61,673 bases of DNA from an uncultured Ruminococcus sp. (GCA_947176415.1 CAMWQJ010000006.1:1-61673); one strand, 5' to 3'; positions 1 to 8,699 are shown, counted from the first letter of the stretch. Made by a program: numbers and translations. The notes: generated by a model not told the origin, from the sequence alone.

Positions 1-1640
1 AGATAAAGGCGGTTTACGACAGATATTCTGCCACGGAAAAAAGTCTTTCGGAGGCAGAGAAAAAACTTGAAAAACTCAAGGAAAATATGCCTGTTCTTGA
101 AAAATCCTGTGCCACATTAAAGAGTGCCGAGGAAAAAGCAAGCAGGGAGTTTGACTATGCACGTGATACATATAATAAAGTATCGGAAACGGCGGAGTTT
201 TACAGAGATGTTGTTATTCAGCGTAAAAACGTTGAGACAGCCAGAAAGTCCTATGAGACGGCGAGAAAAAAGCATGACATGAAAAACAGTGAATATAATG
301 CGAAATACAGGGATTTTCTTGATGCACAGGCAGGTTTTATGGCGAGGGAACTTAAAAACGGCGAGCCTTGCCCTGTCTGTGGCTCGACCGAACACCCACG
401 CCCCTGTACACTTGAAATAAACAGCAATATTACACGTGAAGTTATTGACAAACTGAAAGCCGAGGCGGACACTCTCAGGAAACTTCAGGAAGAAAAGTCG
501 GCAGAAGCGAGGTCGGCAGTGGACAGACTGGCGGACATGGAGAAAAAAACCGCTTATAAGTCAGAAAAAGAAGCTGAAAATGCACTTGAATCCGCAAGAA
601 ACGATATGAACGGCAAAGAGGAAGTTTATAGAAAAGCAGTTCAGGAAACACGCAAAGCCGAGAAGTACAGGACGGAAACCGCTGTTTTGATTAAAAAATA
701 TATAGAATAAGTTCCGAAACTCAAAAAAGAATGCGGGTTCTGGCAGAAAGAATATCATGGAATCGTTGCGGAAAAAGTTCTTGACGGCTGGCAGGAAGTT
801 ACTGAAAGCTATGAAAGAAAATATGCAGAAGAACTCAGGAAAAAAACTGACAGGTACAACCGTGAGAAATACAATGCCGAGGGAGGTTTTGAACAGGCGA
901 AAAAGGCGGTTGAGGGAAAAGAAATTCCCGATATTGCGGAACTTGAGAAAAATGAAAAAAACGTCGGCGAGGTATTGGCAAAGGCTCGTGAAGAACTGAA
1001 AAAACTGGAGAATATTTTCCACTGCAATTCAAATCTGTTTCCGTTGCTTGCGGAACAGGCGGAAAAACTCGGCACTGTCGTCAGTGAGGAGGAAATGCTT
1101 AACAGCCTTTATTTACGTCTGAACGGCGGACAGAAAGGCAACAAGTTAAGTCTTGAAACTTTTGTGCAGAGAAAGTACCTTGAAATGATTCTCGACAGTG
1201 CAAACGCACATTTTCTTGAAATGTCGGCAGGGCAGTTTGAACTCCGCCTTAAGAACAGCGAGGAGGCTTCCGACGGCAGACGTGACTATGGTCTCGACCT
1301 TATGGTCTATTCGGCAGTGACGGACACGGAACGTGAAGTTAAAACACTTTCAGGCGGTGAGTCGTTTATGGGTGCTTTGTCGCTCGCTCTCGGAATGGCT
1401 GAACAGATTCAGCAGACTTCTTCCGCCGTCAATCTCGATATGATGTTCATTGATGAGGGCTTTGGCTCGCTTGACGAATATTCACGCAGACAGGCAGTCA
1501 ACGTGCTGAAAGAAATGGCGGAAGGCGAAAGGCTTATTGGAATAATTTCTCATGTCACGGAAATGAAAACCGAAATTGACAATCAGCTTGTCGTTACAAG
1601 AGACGAAAACGGAAGCAAGGCGGACTGGCATATCAGCTAA
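1..1640 (+). pseudogene. sbcC: SbcC/Rad50-like exonuclease subunit, interrupted by an in-frame stop
   Basis: This is the C-terminal part of an SbcC-family ATPase, the partner of SbcD nuclease in clearing hairpins and DNA ends. The 5' end lies outside the window. The reading frame (codons start at base 3) shows a charged coiled coil, a Rad50-type zinc hook (CPVCG, about bases 369-383), more coiled coil, the signature LSGGE and a Walker B of the type MMFIDEGFGSLD followed by an ISHV switch. The frame is broken once by TAA at 708-710. Translation of 711-974 in the same frame continues as plausible SbcC coiled coil, so this is a nonsense codon and not a frameshift. The likely ancestral codon is GAA. 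No good ribosome site precedes the distal half, so a separate product is unlikely. It is a pseudogene unless the base is a sequencing error. Confidence 0.82.
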
Positions 1641-1651
1641 AAAAACATAGT

Positions 1652-1682
1652 GAAATTTGTAGGATTATACAAAGTTTCTTTT
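1652..1682 (+). terminator. possible terminator after sbcC
   Basis: A hairpin pairs GAAATTTGTA with TACAAAGTTTC (one bulge) and is followed by TTTT. The stem is AT-rich and the T run short, so the call is weak. Confidence 0.35.
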
Positions 1683-1708
1683 CTGAGTGAAAAAAATATG
1701 GCAGAGAC

Positions 1709-1737
1709 TTGATTTTTTTCTCAAAATAAATTACAAT
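1709..1737 (+). promoter_or_regulatory. candidate promoter of the GH26 gene
   Basis: TTGATT and TACAAT are separated by 17 bp. A second TATAAT at 1745-1750 lacks a -35 at proper spacing. The gene start follows 34 bases after the -10, with ATGGAGGG as ribosome site. Confidence 0.45.
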
Positions 1738-1771
1738 TATTATATATAATATATTTATGGAGGGATTTTAA

Positions 1772-4024
1772 ATGCACTCTAAATTTTTTAAGCAGATAGG
1801 TGCGTCCGTAATGGCAACTGCCATGCTCGTAAGCAGTTTGGCAGTATTAAATGTAGGTACTGCATTTGCCGAAGGCGGAAAGAAATATGAGTTTGAAAAT
1901 GCCGAAATTTCTGGCGATGTGACGGTTGAGAAAAAGGATTCCGCAAGCGGTGGCTCTTATCTCAAGATGACGAACAGCGGTACTATAAAACTCACTTTTG
2001 ACGTTGAAAAGGACGGTATGTATACGCTGAAAGTTTACGCAGGCGGTGAGGGCGGAGCTAAACAGCAGAATCTCGCCGTAAATGGTGCTTCACAAGGCGA
2101 GATTGCGATTCCCGAAAGCAAGGGATTTGAAGAAATTTCCATTCCGTCAATAAAACTTACGGCAGGCGAAAACACGCTTGAAATAAGCAAGTCGTGGGGC
2201 TGGTCGAATTTCGACTATATGACGGTTGAAGAAGCTGTACTTGCTCCGATAAAGGCAACGCAGACAACTCCCGTTGATGTGAATGCAACTTCCGAAACAA
2301 AAAGCCTTATGGCGTATTTTGCCGACATTTACGGCAACCATATTCTTTCGGGTCAGCAGGAAATCTATAGCGGAGGTCCTCACGGTCTCGAACAGGAATT
2401 TGAATACCTTAAGGAGCTTACGGGACATTATCCGGCTATCAGGGGATTTGATTACGGTAATTTCTGCTGTCCTGCTTATGGCAGTAAGGACGGCTCTACA
2501 GAGCGTATTATCGACTGGGTAAAGAATAAAAACGGTATTGCAACCGCTTCATTCCACCTGAACGTGCCTACAGATATGTCAAGCTATAACACCGGTGACA
2601 AAATTGACTGGGGTCAGACTACATACAGCGAAAAAACAGACTTCTCACCCTCAAAGGCAATTGTTGAGGGTACTAAAGAAAACCTCTATTATATGGAGGC
2701 ACTGACAACTCTTGCAACAGAGTTCAAGAAACTTCAGGCTGAAGGCATTCCGGTAATCTGGCGACCGCTTCACGAAGCAGAAGGCGGTGGCGGTGAAAAA
2801 GGCTCGTGGTTCTGGTGGGGACGTGAAGGCTCGAAGGTTTATAAAGACCTCTGGATTTTCACTTATAAGACCATTACTGAAGAGTTAGGCTGTCACAATC
2901 TCATATGGGAATGGAACAGCTATAACTTTGATACTTCTGCTGACTGGTATCCTGGTGATGATTATGTTGACATAATCGGATATGACAAGTACAACTGTAC
3001 TGAATATATCGAAGCGGAACCAAACAAATGGGTTCCCTCGCTTGTGCATAATGACAGTGCAATAAGTTCCACTTTTTACTCAATCATGGAAAAGTACAAC
3101 AGTGCAAAGATGGTTGCAATGGCTGAAAATGACTGTTTCTCGACCGTTGGAAATCTCACTTCTGAAAAAGCGGGCTGGCTGTATTTCTGTACATGGTATG
3201 ACGGCGGAAGCGATGATATAAACTTCCTTACGAATCCGATGTTCAACACGGAAGAAGATACTATAGAAATGTATCAGAGTGACTACTGCATTACTCTTGA
3301 TGAACTTCCCGAAAACCTCTATAAACACGGTGATGACATTGTAATTACAACCAAAACAACGGAAAGCGATGACAAGAACACCACAACAACCACTACCACA
3401 ACAACAAATTCCGACGATGACTTTAAATTTGAAGTTAAATCCTATGATATTGAACTGCCTAAGGGATTCAGACAGTCAGTGACAATTGAAATTGAGGGCG
3501 CACCAAATGCATCTATCGGCGGTGCTTTGGGTTACAGCACTGGTGATACTCCTGATGACTGGGTAAATATTGAATGGAAAGGCAATACAGACGCTGACGG
3601 TAAGCTTACTGTTACAGTTAAGGCTACACGTATTCCCGAATCAGTGACAAACGCTCAGGTTCAGATTTGGTGGTCAAATGTATGGGATTCCGCAACGGAA
3701 ACTTCTACAGATAAAGACTGCGAAATGGTTAATTATAAGGTGAATTTCCCCGGACTGGGAGATGTTATCTTACCTACCCTTTACGGCGATGCTGACGAGG
3801 ACGGCAAAGTAAATATCAACGACGCTGTGCTTATCATGCAGTCAAACGCAAACCCTGACCGATATTCACTTACCGAGCAGGGCAGAGCGAATGCCGATGT
3901 TGTTGACGGCGACGGCGTAACAAACTCTGACGCTCTTGCTATTCAGTATGTTGAGTCAAGAACTATCAGCTATTTAGATTTTCCGATTACAAGTGCTGAA
4001 CTCGACAAGTTATCAGCAGAATAA
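1772..4024 (+). CDS. secreted GH26 beta-mannanase with CBM35-like module, second CBM-like module and C-terminal dockerin
   Basis: A 750-residue cellulosomal hydrolase, most likely an endo-beta-1,4-mannanase. Residues 1-33 form a signal peptide. Residues about 38-155 resemble a CBM35/CBM6 beta-sandwich. The GH26 module spans about 170-515, with acid/base E335 in WRPLHE and nucleophile E452 in MAEND. A Thr-rich linker (about 537-546) leads to a beta-rich module at about 550-660 with exposed tryptophans (QIWWSNVWD), which looks like a carbohydrate-binding module such as the ruminococcal CBM75-80 group; that family choice is a guess. Residues 672-750 are a dockerin with calcium loops starting DADEDGKV and DGDGVTN. 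It would be exported and anchored to a cohesin scaffold to cut mannan or glucomannan. It stands alone between its own promoter and terminator. Confidence 0.9.
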   Translation: MHSKFFKQIGASVMATAMLVSSLAVLNVGTAFAEGGKKYEFENAEISGDVTVEKKDSASGGSYLKMTNSGTIKLTFDVEKDGMYTLKVYAGGEGGAKQQNLAVNGASQGEIAIPESKGFEEISIPSIKLTAGENTLEISKSWGWSNFDYMTVEEAVLAPIKATQTTPVDVNATSETKSLMAYFADIYGNHILSGQQEIYSGGPHGLEQEFEYLKELTGHYPAIRGFDYGNFCCPAYGSKDGSTERIIDWVKNKNGIATASFHLNVPTDMSSYNTGDKIDWGQTTYSEKTDFSPSKAIVEGTKENLYYMEALTTLATEFKKLQAEGIPVIWRPLHEAEGGGGEKGSWFWWGREGSKVYKDLWIFTYKTITEELGCHNLIWEWNSYNFDTSADWYPGDDYVDIIGYDKYNCTEYIEAEPNKWVPSLVHNDSAISSTFYSIMEKYNSAKMVAMAENDCFSTVGNLTSEKAGWLYFCTWYDGGSDDINFLTNPMFNTEEDTIEMYQSDYCITLDELPENLYKHGDDIVITTKTTESDDKNTTTTTTTTTNSDDDFKFEVKSYDIELPKGFRQSVTIEIEGAPNASIGGALGYSTGDTPDDWVNIEWKGNTDADGKLTVTVKATRIPESVTNAQVQIWWSNVWDSATETSTDKDCEMVNYKVNFPGLGDVILPTLYGDADEDGKVNINDAVLIMQSNANPDRYSLTEQGRANADVVDGDGVTNSDALAIQYVESRTISYLDFPITSAELDKLSAE

Positions 4025-4084
4025 TTAACAAACACACAGACAAAAAAACGTCAGACTTAATATAGATATACATATAGAAGTAAT

Positions 4085-4124
4085 GCCCGAAAGTAGTTTT
4101 TCAACTGCTTTCGGGCTTATTTTA
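4085..4124 (+). terminator. terminator of the GH26 gene
   Basis: GCCCGAAAGTAGT pairs with ACTGCTTTCGGGC (4085-4116, one wobble pair), followed by TTATTTTAATT. Confidence 0.8.
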
Positions 4125-4157
4125 ATTATTGGTTTATTCGCATAAATAAACAAGAAT

Positions 4158-4787
4158 TTAGTATTCATCAAAAAACTCTTGCAACTTTTCAACGAATAAC
4201 CCAATATGCAACCCATCTACAAATGAGTGATGTGCTTGTACTGAAATTGGGATATATAACTTGCTGTCTTTCTCATAATATTTTCCCCAGTCAAACAAAG
4301 GGGTAGCATTATCCTTTTTTCCGGAATTAGTATGGGAGATATGAGTATAAGTTACCCAAGGCATAGGCGAACATTGGAAAACATCATTTCCTAACGGAGC
4401 AGTAAAATATTCTTTCTGTTCTTTGGCGGTTTTGGTTGCTAACTCTACATAATCCTTAATGTTATCTGCCATAGGAACATTGACAACTTTAAATAATTCA
4501 GTTTCAGCATTAAGATAAGTAAATGCAGTATCAATGCTATCGAATAAAACAACCTTGCCATTAAGGAATCTGTATCTGAAAGCCTCAATCTCATTGGCAC
4601 ATTTACAAACAGCATAGACCATTGCCATAGTAAATGAGAATCCCTGTTCTTTAATTTTTCTTTTGAAATTCGTTATTTCCGATTCAAAAGTAACACAAAA
4701 AGCTGGTTCAATACTATTTCTGAAAATCATGCAGTGCATAGAACGTTCCCACTTTGTTTCATCAATTACCTTATAATGATTTGACAT
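4158..4787 (-). CDS. cat: chloramphenicol O-acetyltransferase, type A-like
   Basis: A 209-residue protein of normal CAT length. It would acetylate chloramphenicol, or a related hydroxylated xenobiotic, with acetyl-CoA as a cytoplasmic trimer. The active-site motif HHxxxDG is present near residue 186 (HHSFVDG), and the N-terminal half has the usual CAT fold signature through MVYAVCKCAN and the FxPxPWVxYTH-like segment. It is a single gene with a perfect-looking promoter and an AGAGG ribosome site. Its codons look more AT-rich at third positions than the neighbours, which suggests acquisition, although no mobile-element parts flank it. Many chromosomal CatA homologues in Clostridia have not been tested for resistance, so the substrate is inferred. 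Confidence 0.85.
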   Translation of the reverse strand: MSNHYKVIDETKWERSMHCMIFRNSIEPAFCVTFESEITNFKRKIKEQGFSFTMAMVYAVCKCANEIEAFRYRFLNGKVVLFDSIDTAFTYLNAETELFKVVNVPMADNIKDYVELATKTAKEQKEYFTAPLGNDVFQCSPMPWVTYTHISHTNSGKKDNATPLFDWGKYYEKDSKLYIPISVQAHHSFVDGLHIGLFVEKLQEFFDEY

Positions 4788-4824
4788 AATTTGATACCTC
4801 TAAATTCCAATTTATTTTATTAAA

Positions 4825-4853
4825 ATTATACATCAAAAGCAGTCATATGTCAA
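4825..4853 (-). promoter_or_regulatory. consensus promoter of the cat gene
   Basis: On the minus strand, TTGACA (4848-4853) and TATAAT (4825-4830) are 17 bp apart, an exact sigma-A consensus. Confidence 0.8.
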
Positions 4854-4860
4854 TAGAAAC

Positions 4861-4900
4861 GCCATAGTATTTTTGACTTATAATCAAAAATTACTATGGC
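4861..4900 (-). repeat. near-perfect inverted repeat between abc-f and cat
   Basis: GCCATAGTATTTTTGA faces TCAAAAATTACTATGGC, with one bulged base and a 7-base loop. It lies downstream of the ABC-F stop and directly upstream of the cat -35. It may end the ABC-F transcript, although the following T tract is poor, or act as an operator for cat. Confidence 0.55.
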
Positions 4901-4950
4901 TAAAAACTTCTATACGAGTATCGCTCTTATATCCGACAGTTTTGTTATAA

Positions 4951-6549
4951 TCATTTCATGTTTTTTCTGAACTCTATAAACTCCTCATAAGTGCCTTGTC
5001 TGTCAATACAGCCGTCAGGCGTTATCTCAATAATACGGTTTGCGGTAGTCTGCAAAATTTCGTGGTCGTGAGAGGCAAGCAGAACAACACCTTTGAAGTT
5101 TATAAGACTGTTGTTGACTGCCGTTATACTTTCAAGGTCAAGATGATTTGTCGGTTTGTCGAGCATGAGGACATTAGAGCCGAAAAGCATCATTCTCGAA
5201 AACATACAGCGGACTTTTTCACCGCCTGAAAGAACATCAACAGGCTTATAAACGTCATCGCCTGAAAAAAGCATTCGTCCGAGAAATCCCCTTAAATAAG
5301 TCTCCGTCTCGTCCTTTACGGAATACTGTCTAATCCATTCGAGAATCGAGAGTTTACAGCCGTTGAAGTATGCGGAGTTGTCCACGGGCATATATGAACT
5401 GGTAACCGAAACTCCCCATTTAAAAGTACCCTCGTCGGCTTTTTCCTCTTCGTTCAGAATCTTGAAAAGCATGGTAATAGCCTGCTCGCTTTCTCCGATA
5501 AAAGCCACCTTGTCGTTACGTCCGAGCGTGAAACTCACGTTATTAAGAATCTTTACGCCGTCAACGGTTTTTGACAGACCGTCAACCGTGAGAATATCTT
5601 TTCCGAGTTCCCTGTCCATATCGAATCCAATAAACGGATAGCGACGGCTTGACGCAGGGAGTTCCTCAACAGTGAGTTTTTCAATGAGTTTGCGACGTGA
5701 AGTAGCCTGATTTGATTTGGACTTGTTTGCGGAGAACCGTGCGATAAAGTCCTTGAGTTCCTTTATTTTTTCCTCGTTCTTTTTGTTCTGCTGTTTAATC
5801 ATTCTCTGAATCATCTGGCTTGACTCGTACCAGAATTCATAGTTGCCGACGTACATCTTTATTTTATTGTAGTCAATGTCAACTATGTGCGTGCATACGT
5901 TATTGAGAAAATGCCTGTCGTGCGATACGACAATAACTGTGCCGAAATATTCGGCAAGGAAATTTTCAAGCCACTTTACAGCGTCAATATCGAGGTGATT
6001 TGTAGGCTCGTCAAGCAGAATTATGTCGGGGTTGCCGAAAAGTGCCTGTGCGAGAAGAATTTTTACTTTTTCGTTGCCTGACAGCGACGACATCTGAGAA
6101 TAAAGAATTTCTTCAGGCAGTCCGAGACCCTGCACAAGCTTTGAAGCGTCTGACTCCGCTTCCCAGCCGTTTAATTCTGCAAACTCTCCTTCCAGTTCGG
6201 AAGCCTTTACGCCGTCTTCTTCGGAAAAATCCTCTTTTGCATAAAGTTCTTCTTTTTCTTTCATTATCTCATAGAGACGGGCATTGCCCATTATAACGGT
6301 GTCGAGGACTGTATATTCGTCATATGCGAAATGGTCTTGTTTAAGAACGCTTAAACGTTCCTCTTTCGGAATTACAACCTCACCCGACGTTGCTTCCAGT
6401 TCTCCGCAGAGAATACGCAGAAATGTGGACTTTCCTGCTCCGTTTGCTCCTATAACGCCGTAACAGTTGCCGTTTGTGAACTTGAGATTTACCCCCTTGA
6501 AAAGTACCGAACCGCCGAACTGCACGCTCAAATCATTTACTGTAATCAA
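4951..6549 (-). CDS. ABC-F family ATPase (YkpA/YbiT-like) with a degenerate second ATP site
   Basis: A soluble 532-residue protein with two fused ABC domains and no membrane segments, the ABC-F layout for ribosome-associated translation factors. The first domain has an intact Walker A (GANGAGKST), Walker B (LLDEPTNHLD) and a signature altered to LSGNEK. The linker has the usual Lys/Arg-rich helices. The second domain has an intact LSGGEK signature, but its Walker A lacks the GKT core (GESEQAITM) and its Walker B reads LMLDKPTNHLD, with Lys (AAA, 5155-5157) replacing the catalytic Glu. A degenerate second Walker A is, as I recall, common in the YkpA branch; the Glu-to-Lys change is not. Translation appears to start at TTG 6549, preceded by GGAGGT. 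Whether it gives antibiotic protection or general ribosome rescue is unknown. Confidence 0.88.
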   Translation of the reverse strand: MITVNDLSVQFGGSVLFKGVNLKFTNGNCYGVIGANGAGKSTFLRILCGELEATSGEVVIPKEERLSVLKQDHFAYDEYTVLDTVIMGNARLYEIMKEKEELYAKEDFSEEDGVKASELEGEFAELNGWEAESDASKLVQGLGLPEEILYSQMSSLSGNEKVKILLAQALFGNPDIILLDEPTNHLDIDAVKWLENFLAEYFGTVIVVSHDRHFLNNVCTHIVDIDYNKIKMYVGNYEFWYESSQMIQRMIKQQNKKNEEKIKELKDFIARFSANKSKSNQATSRRKLIEKLTVEELPASSRRYPFIGFDMDRELGKDILTVDGLSKTVDGVKILNNVSFTLGRNDKVAFIGESEQAITMLFKILNEEEKADEGTFKWGVSVTSSYMPVDNSAYFNGCKLSILEWIRQYSVKDETETYLRGFLGRMLFSGDDVYKPVDVLSGGEKVRCMFSRMMLFGSNVLMLDKPTNHLDLESITAVNNSLINFKGVVLLASHDHEILQTTANRIIEITPDGCIDRQGTYEEFIEFRKNMK

Positions 6550-6585
6550 TTTTAAAATACCTCCGTTTTTATTTTCACAAAGATG

Positions 6586-6614
6586 ATTATAGCATATTTT
6601 TTTAATTATGTAAA
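6586..6614 (-). promoter_or_regulatory. promoter of the ABC-F gene
   Basis: Minus-strand TTTACA (6609-6614) and TATAAT (6586-6591) are 17 bp apart. Confidence 0.7.
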
Positions 6615-6643
6615 GATTGTTTTCTTTTGTTTATCATAAATAA

Positions 6644-6675
6644 TTAAGATTATTTTAAGATTGTTATTGTATAAT
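6644..6675 (+). promoter_or_regulatory. activator-type promoter with TTAAGA direct repeat, upstream of the VTC gene
   Basis: Two TTAAGA boxes (6644-6649 and 6655-6660) are separated by 5 bp, an 11-bp period. They sit where a -35 would be and are followed by TATAAT at 6670-6675. The same 16 bases at the same distance from a TATAAT occur at 13207-13238. The layout matches OmpR/PhoB-family response-regulator sites; the regulator is not in the window. Confidence 0.6.
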
Positions 6676-6711
6676 AATAACAATGAATCACATGAAAGGA
6701 GTTTTTCAGAT

Positions 6712-7494
6712 ATGGCAATAAACACGTTTGCACGTAAGGAGATTAAATTTCTGCTTGACATGAATCAGTATAAAGCACTTATGGAAGTAATTCCGCAGTA
6801 TATGCACCCCGACAAATACTGTGTGGGCGGTAAGGAATATGGCATTTACAATATATATTATGATACGCCCGATGATTTTCTTATAAGGGAATCCCTCGCA
6901 AAGCCGTATTACAAGGAAAAAATAAGGCTGAGGAGCTATTATTCTCCAGCAAGTCCTGAAAGTCTTGTATTTCTTGAAATCAAAAAGAAAATAGGCGGAA
7001 TCGTCACAAAGCGGAGAGTTTCGATGACCCTTGCCGAGTCGGAAGAGTATTTCAAAACACGTCAGAAACCTGAAATAAAGAAGTATATAACAGGACAGGT
7101 TTTCAGCGAGCTTGATGTATTTCTTAATACGTACCCTGTAGTACCGAAGCAGTACATAAGCTATCAGAGAGAGGCTTTTTTCGGAAAAGACGATAACGAT
7201 TTCCGACTGACTTTTGACAGGAAAATAACTGAACGCCGTTACGATTTGGGACTTGATTATGAAAGTTACGGAAATTTCATAATAGGTGCAGACCAGAGGC
7301 TTATGGAAGTAAAAGTCGGACATTCAATTCCTGAGTGGCTTATTGCCGAACTGTCGGAACTACAGCTTTACAAGACGAGTTTTTCAAAATACGGCAGGGC
7401 TTACGAGAACTTCATAAAAGAAAATGTTACACAACAGAACAGGAATATCCGCATAAGCAGTAACAACAAAATATTAATGAACAGGAGCGTATGA
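6712..7494 (+). CDS. VTC-domain polyphosphate polymerase family protein
   Basis: About 260 residues forming a single VTC domain, the tunnel fold of the yeast Vtc4 polyphosphate polymerase. Signature segments are visible in order: RKEIKFLL at the N-terminus, NIYYDTPDD, the basic strands KEKIRLRSY and FLEIKKK, KRRVSM, and LMEVKVG near the end. These basic and acidic residues line the nucleotide and metal tunnel in the family. I place the start at ATG 6712, preceded by AAGGAG at 6696-6701; an upstream TTG at 6661 overlaps the promoter. The next gene, DUF4956, starts 3 bases after the stop. In Clostridia these families often occur with CotH and Cthe_2159 proteins, and one Cthe_2159-type protein is encoded 5 kb away under a matching promoter. 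Product and substrate remain inferred. Confidence 0.85.
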   Translation: MAINTFARKEIKFLLDMNQYKALMEVIPQYMHPDKYCVGGKEYGIYNIYYDTPDDFLIRESLAKPYYKEKIRLRSYYSPASPESLVFLEIKKKIGGIVTKRRVSMTLAESEEYFKTRQKPEIKKYITGQVFSELDVFLNTYPVVPKQYISYQREAFFGKDDNDFRLTFDRKITERRYDLGLDYESYGNFIIGADQRLMEVKVGHSIPEWLIAELSELQLYKTSFSKYGRAYENFIKENVTQQNRNIRISSNNKILMNRSV

Positions 7495-7497
7495 ATT

Positions 7498-8229
7498 ATG
7501 TTTGAACACGGTTTTTTCGGCAATGTGCTTTCAAAGTACTATGAGACGGGAGCAACGGCAACTGATGCCGTAAGCGGTATAACAGCAGGGGAGTTTTTCC
7601 TCTGTATAGGGGTTGCGGTTATTCTCGGATTTTTTATAAGTCTTATCTATATGGCGACCCACAAAAAAGAAGGCTATTCGCAGAGTTATGTGTTTACAAT
7701 GGTGATGTTGCCTGTCATTGTCGCAATGATTCTTCTTCTCATAAACACACCGGCAGGTGCGTTGAGCCTTGCGGGTGCTTTTACGCTTGTGCGTTTCAGG
7801 AGCGTGGCAGGCGACCCGAAAGATATAGCCTACATATTCTTTGCAATGTCTGCCGGCACGGCTTGTGGTCTTGGCTATATAGGTTTCGCAATTGTCTTTT
7901 TCTTAGCCCTCGGAATTATTCTCTATCTTTTCAGTACATTTAATTTCGGTGCGTGCAAAAGCAGTCACATGACGCTGAAAATAGCTATTCCCGAAAATCT
8001 CGACTATCAGGGAGTATTTGAACCCGTCCTCAATAAATACACTAATTTTCATAGGCTCAGACGTGTTAAGACAACTAATTTTGGCACGCTTTTTGAACTG
8101 ATTTACAGTGTGGACGTTCCCGACAGCACAGACCAGAAGAAATTTATTGACGAACTCCGCACTCTTAACGGAAATATGACTATAAATCTCGTGCTGTTCA
8201 GATATGACGACAAGATATATGAATCATGA
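7498..8229 (+). CDS. DUF4956 family membrane protein
   Basis: A 243-residue protein with about four predicted membrane segments in the first 150 residues (centred near 35-55, 70-85, 90-105 and 120-145) and a soluble C-terminal domain. The conserved cytoplasmic-loop motif AGAFTLVRFRSVAGDPKDIAY is the hallmark of DUF4956. AGGAGC precedes the ATG, and the gap to the VTC gene is 3 bases, so the two are co-translated. DUF4956 proteins accompany VTC polymerases in many Firmicutes; a role in membrane coupling or export of the polymer is inferred only. Confidence 0.85.
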   Translation: MFEHGFFGNVLSKYYETGATATDAVSGITAGEFFLCIGVAVILGFFISLIYMATHKKEGYSQSYVFTMVMLPVIVAMILLLINTPAGALSLAGAFTLVRFRSVAGDPKDIAYIFFAMSAGTACGLGYIGFAIVFFLALGIILYLFSTFNFGACKSSHMTLKIAIPENLDYQGVFEPVLNKYTNFHRLRRVKTTNFGTLFELIYSVDVPDSTDQKKFIDELRTLNGNMTINLVLFRYDDKIYES

Positions 8230-8236
8230 TATAATC

Positions 8237-8269
8237 AAATCAGGCTTCCGACGGGGGTCTGATTTTTTT
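8237..8269 (+). terminator. terminator of the VTC-DUF4956 operon
   Basis: AAATCAG pairs with CTGATTT (8237-8265), followed by a run of T. Confidence 0.75.
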
Positions 8270-8362
8270 ATATCTATAAATTTATTAATTAAAGATTAAC
8301 ATTAAAATATGGAAAAAAATTGCTAAAGTATACTTTTTTACAGTCTTGTATACTTTTATATA

Positions 8363-8391
8363 TTTACAACGGGAAATTTCTGCGGTATAAT
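8363..8391 (+). promoter_or_regulatory. promoter of the 8.4-kb non-coding RNA
   Basis: TTTACA (8363-8368) and TATAAT (8386-8391) are 17 bp apart. Two GTATACTTTT copies lie just upstream (about 8325-8357), the first part of the palindrome AAAGTATACTTT. Confidence 0.65.
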
Positions 8392-8396
8392 ATTTA

Positions 8397-8699
8397 CAGC
8401 AAATGGAAATTAGTATTTGATATCAAGTAACATTCCCTCTCGTGTGCTTGATGCTGATATTGATTCAGTGTCTGTCCTCAGTCACAGGACTTGGATTACA
8501 ACAGTTGCTTGCCATAGAATTAGTCGGTTGACACCTAACTTTTTTACCCCCTTTCATTTATCTTTTTGTTATGTTATTTCATGGCTAATAACTGATGATT
8601 TTTTGTGACGATTATCTATGGCACGGTTCACAGTGCTGACGGTTTTTGCCGTCTGAACCGCCTATTGATTTTGCTTCTCCGTGTGAGGAGCTTTTTTTT
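8397..8699 (+). ncRNA. candidate structured non-coding RNA (one ~300-nt or two shorter transcripts)
   Basis: The 558 bases between 8229 and 8788 hold no convincing gene, yet contain a strong promoter, a structured stretch and a strong terminator. The first part (about 8397-8546) can fold into a long rod: TATCAAG with CTTGCCATA, CTGATATTGATTCA with TTGGATTACAACAG, and a tip hairpin GTCCT-CAGTCAC-AGGAC, leaving a large 5'-side bubble. It ends in a TTAGTC/GACACCTAA hairpin with a T run (8539-8545). The rod with internal bubble recalls 6S RNA, but I cannot identify the family. The second part has a hairpin CGGTTCA..GACGG/CCGTC TGAACCG (8624-8660), with a competing GCAC/GTGC pairing, then a terminator at 8673-8699. 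It could be one RNA with read-through or two RNAs. Confidence 0.5.
8673..8699 (+). terminator. terminator of the non-coding region
   Basis: GCTTCTC-CGTGT-GAGGAGC hairpin followed by eight T. Confidence 0.8.

Noticed and set aside
975-1640. Distal half of sbcC as an independent gene starting at ATG 975
   Set aside because: No ribosome site precedes it, and the frame upstream of 975 continues in the same SbcC coiled coil.
4158-4900. Transposon carrying cat
   Set aside because: No transposase, terminal repeats or target duplications were found around the gene; the inverted repeat is a single local hairpin.
8417-8608. Small peptide gene within the non-coding transcript
   Set aside because: No ribosome site, odd composition, and the bases are better explained by paired RNA structure.
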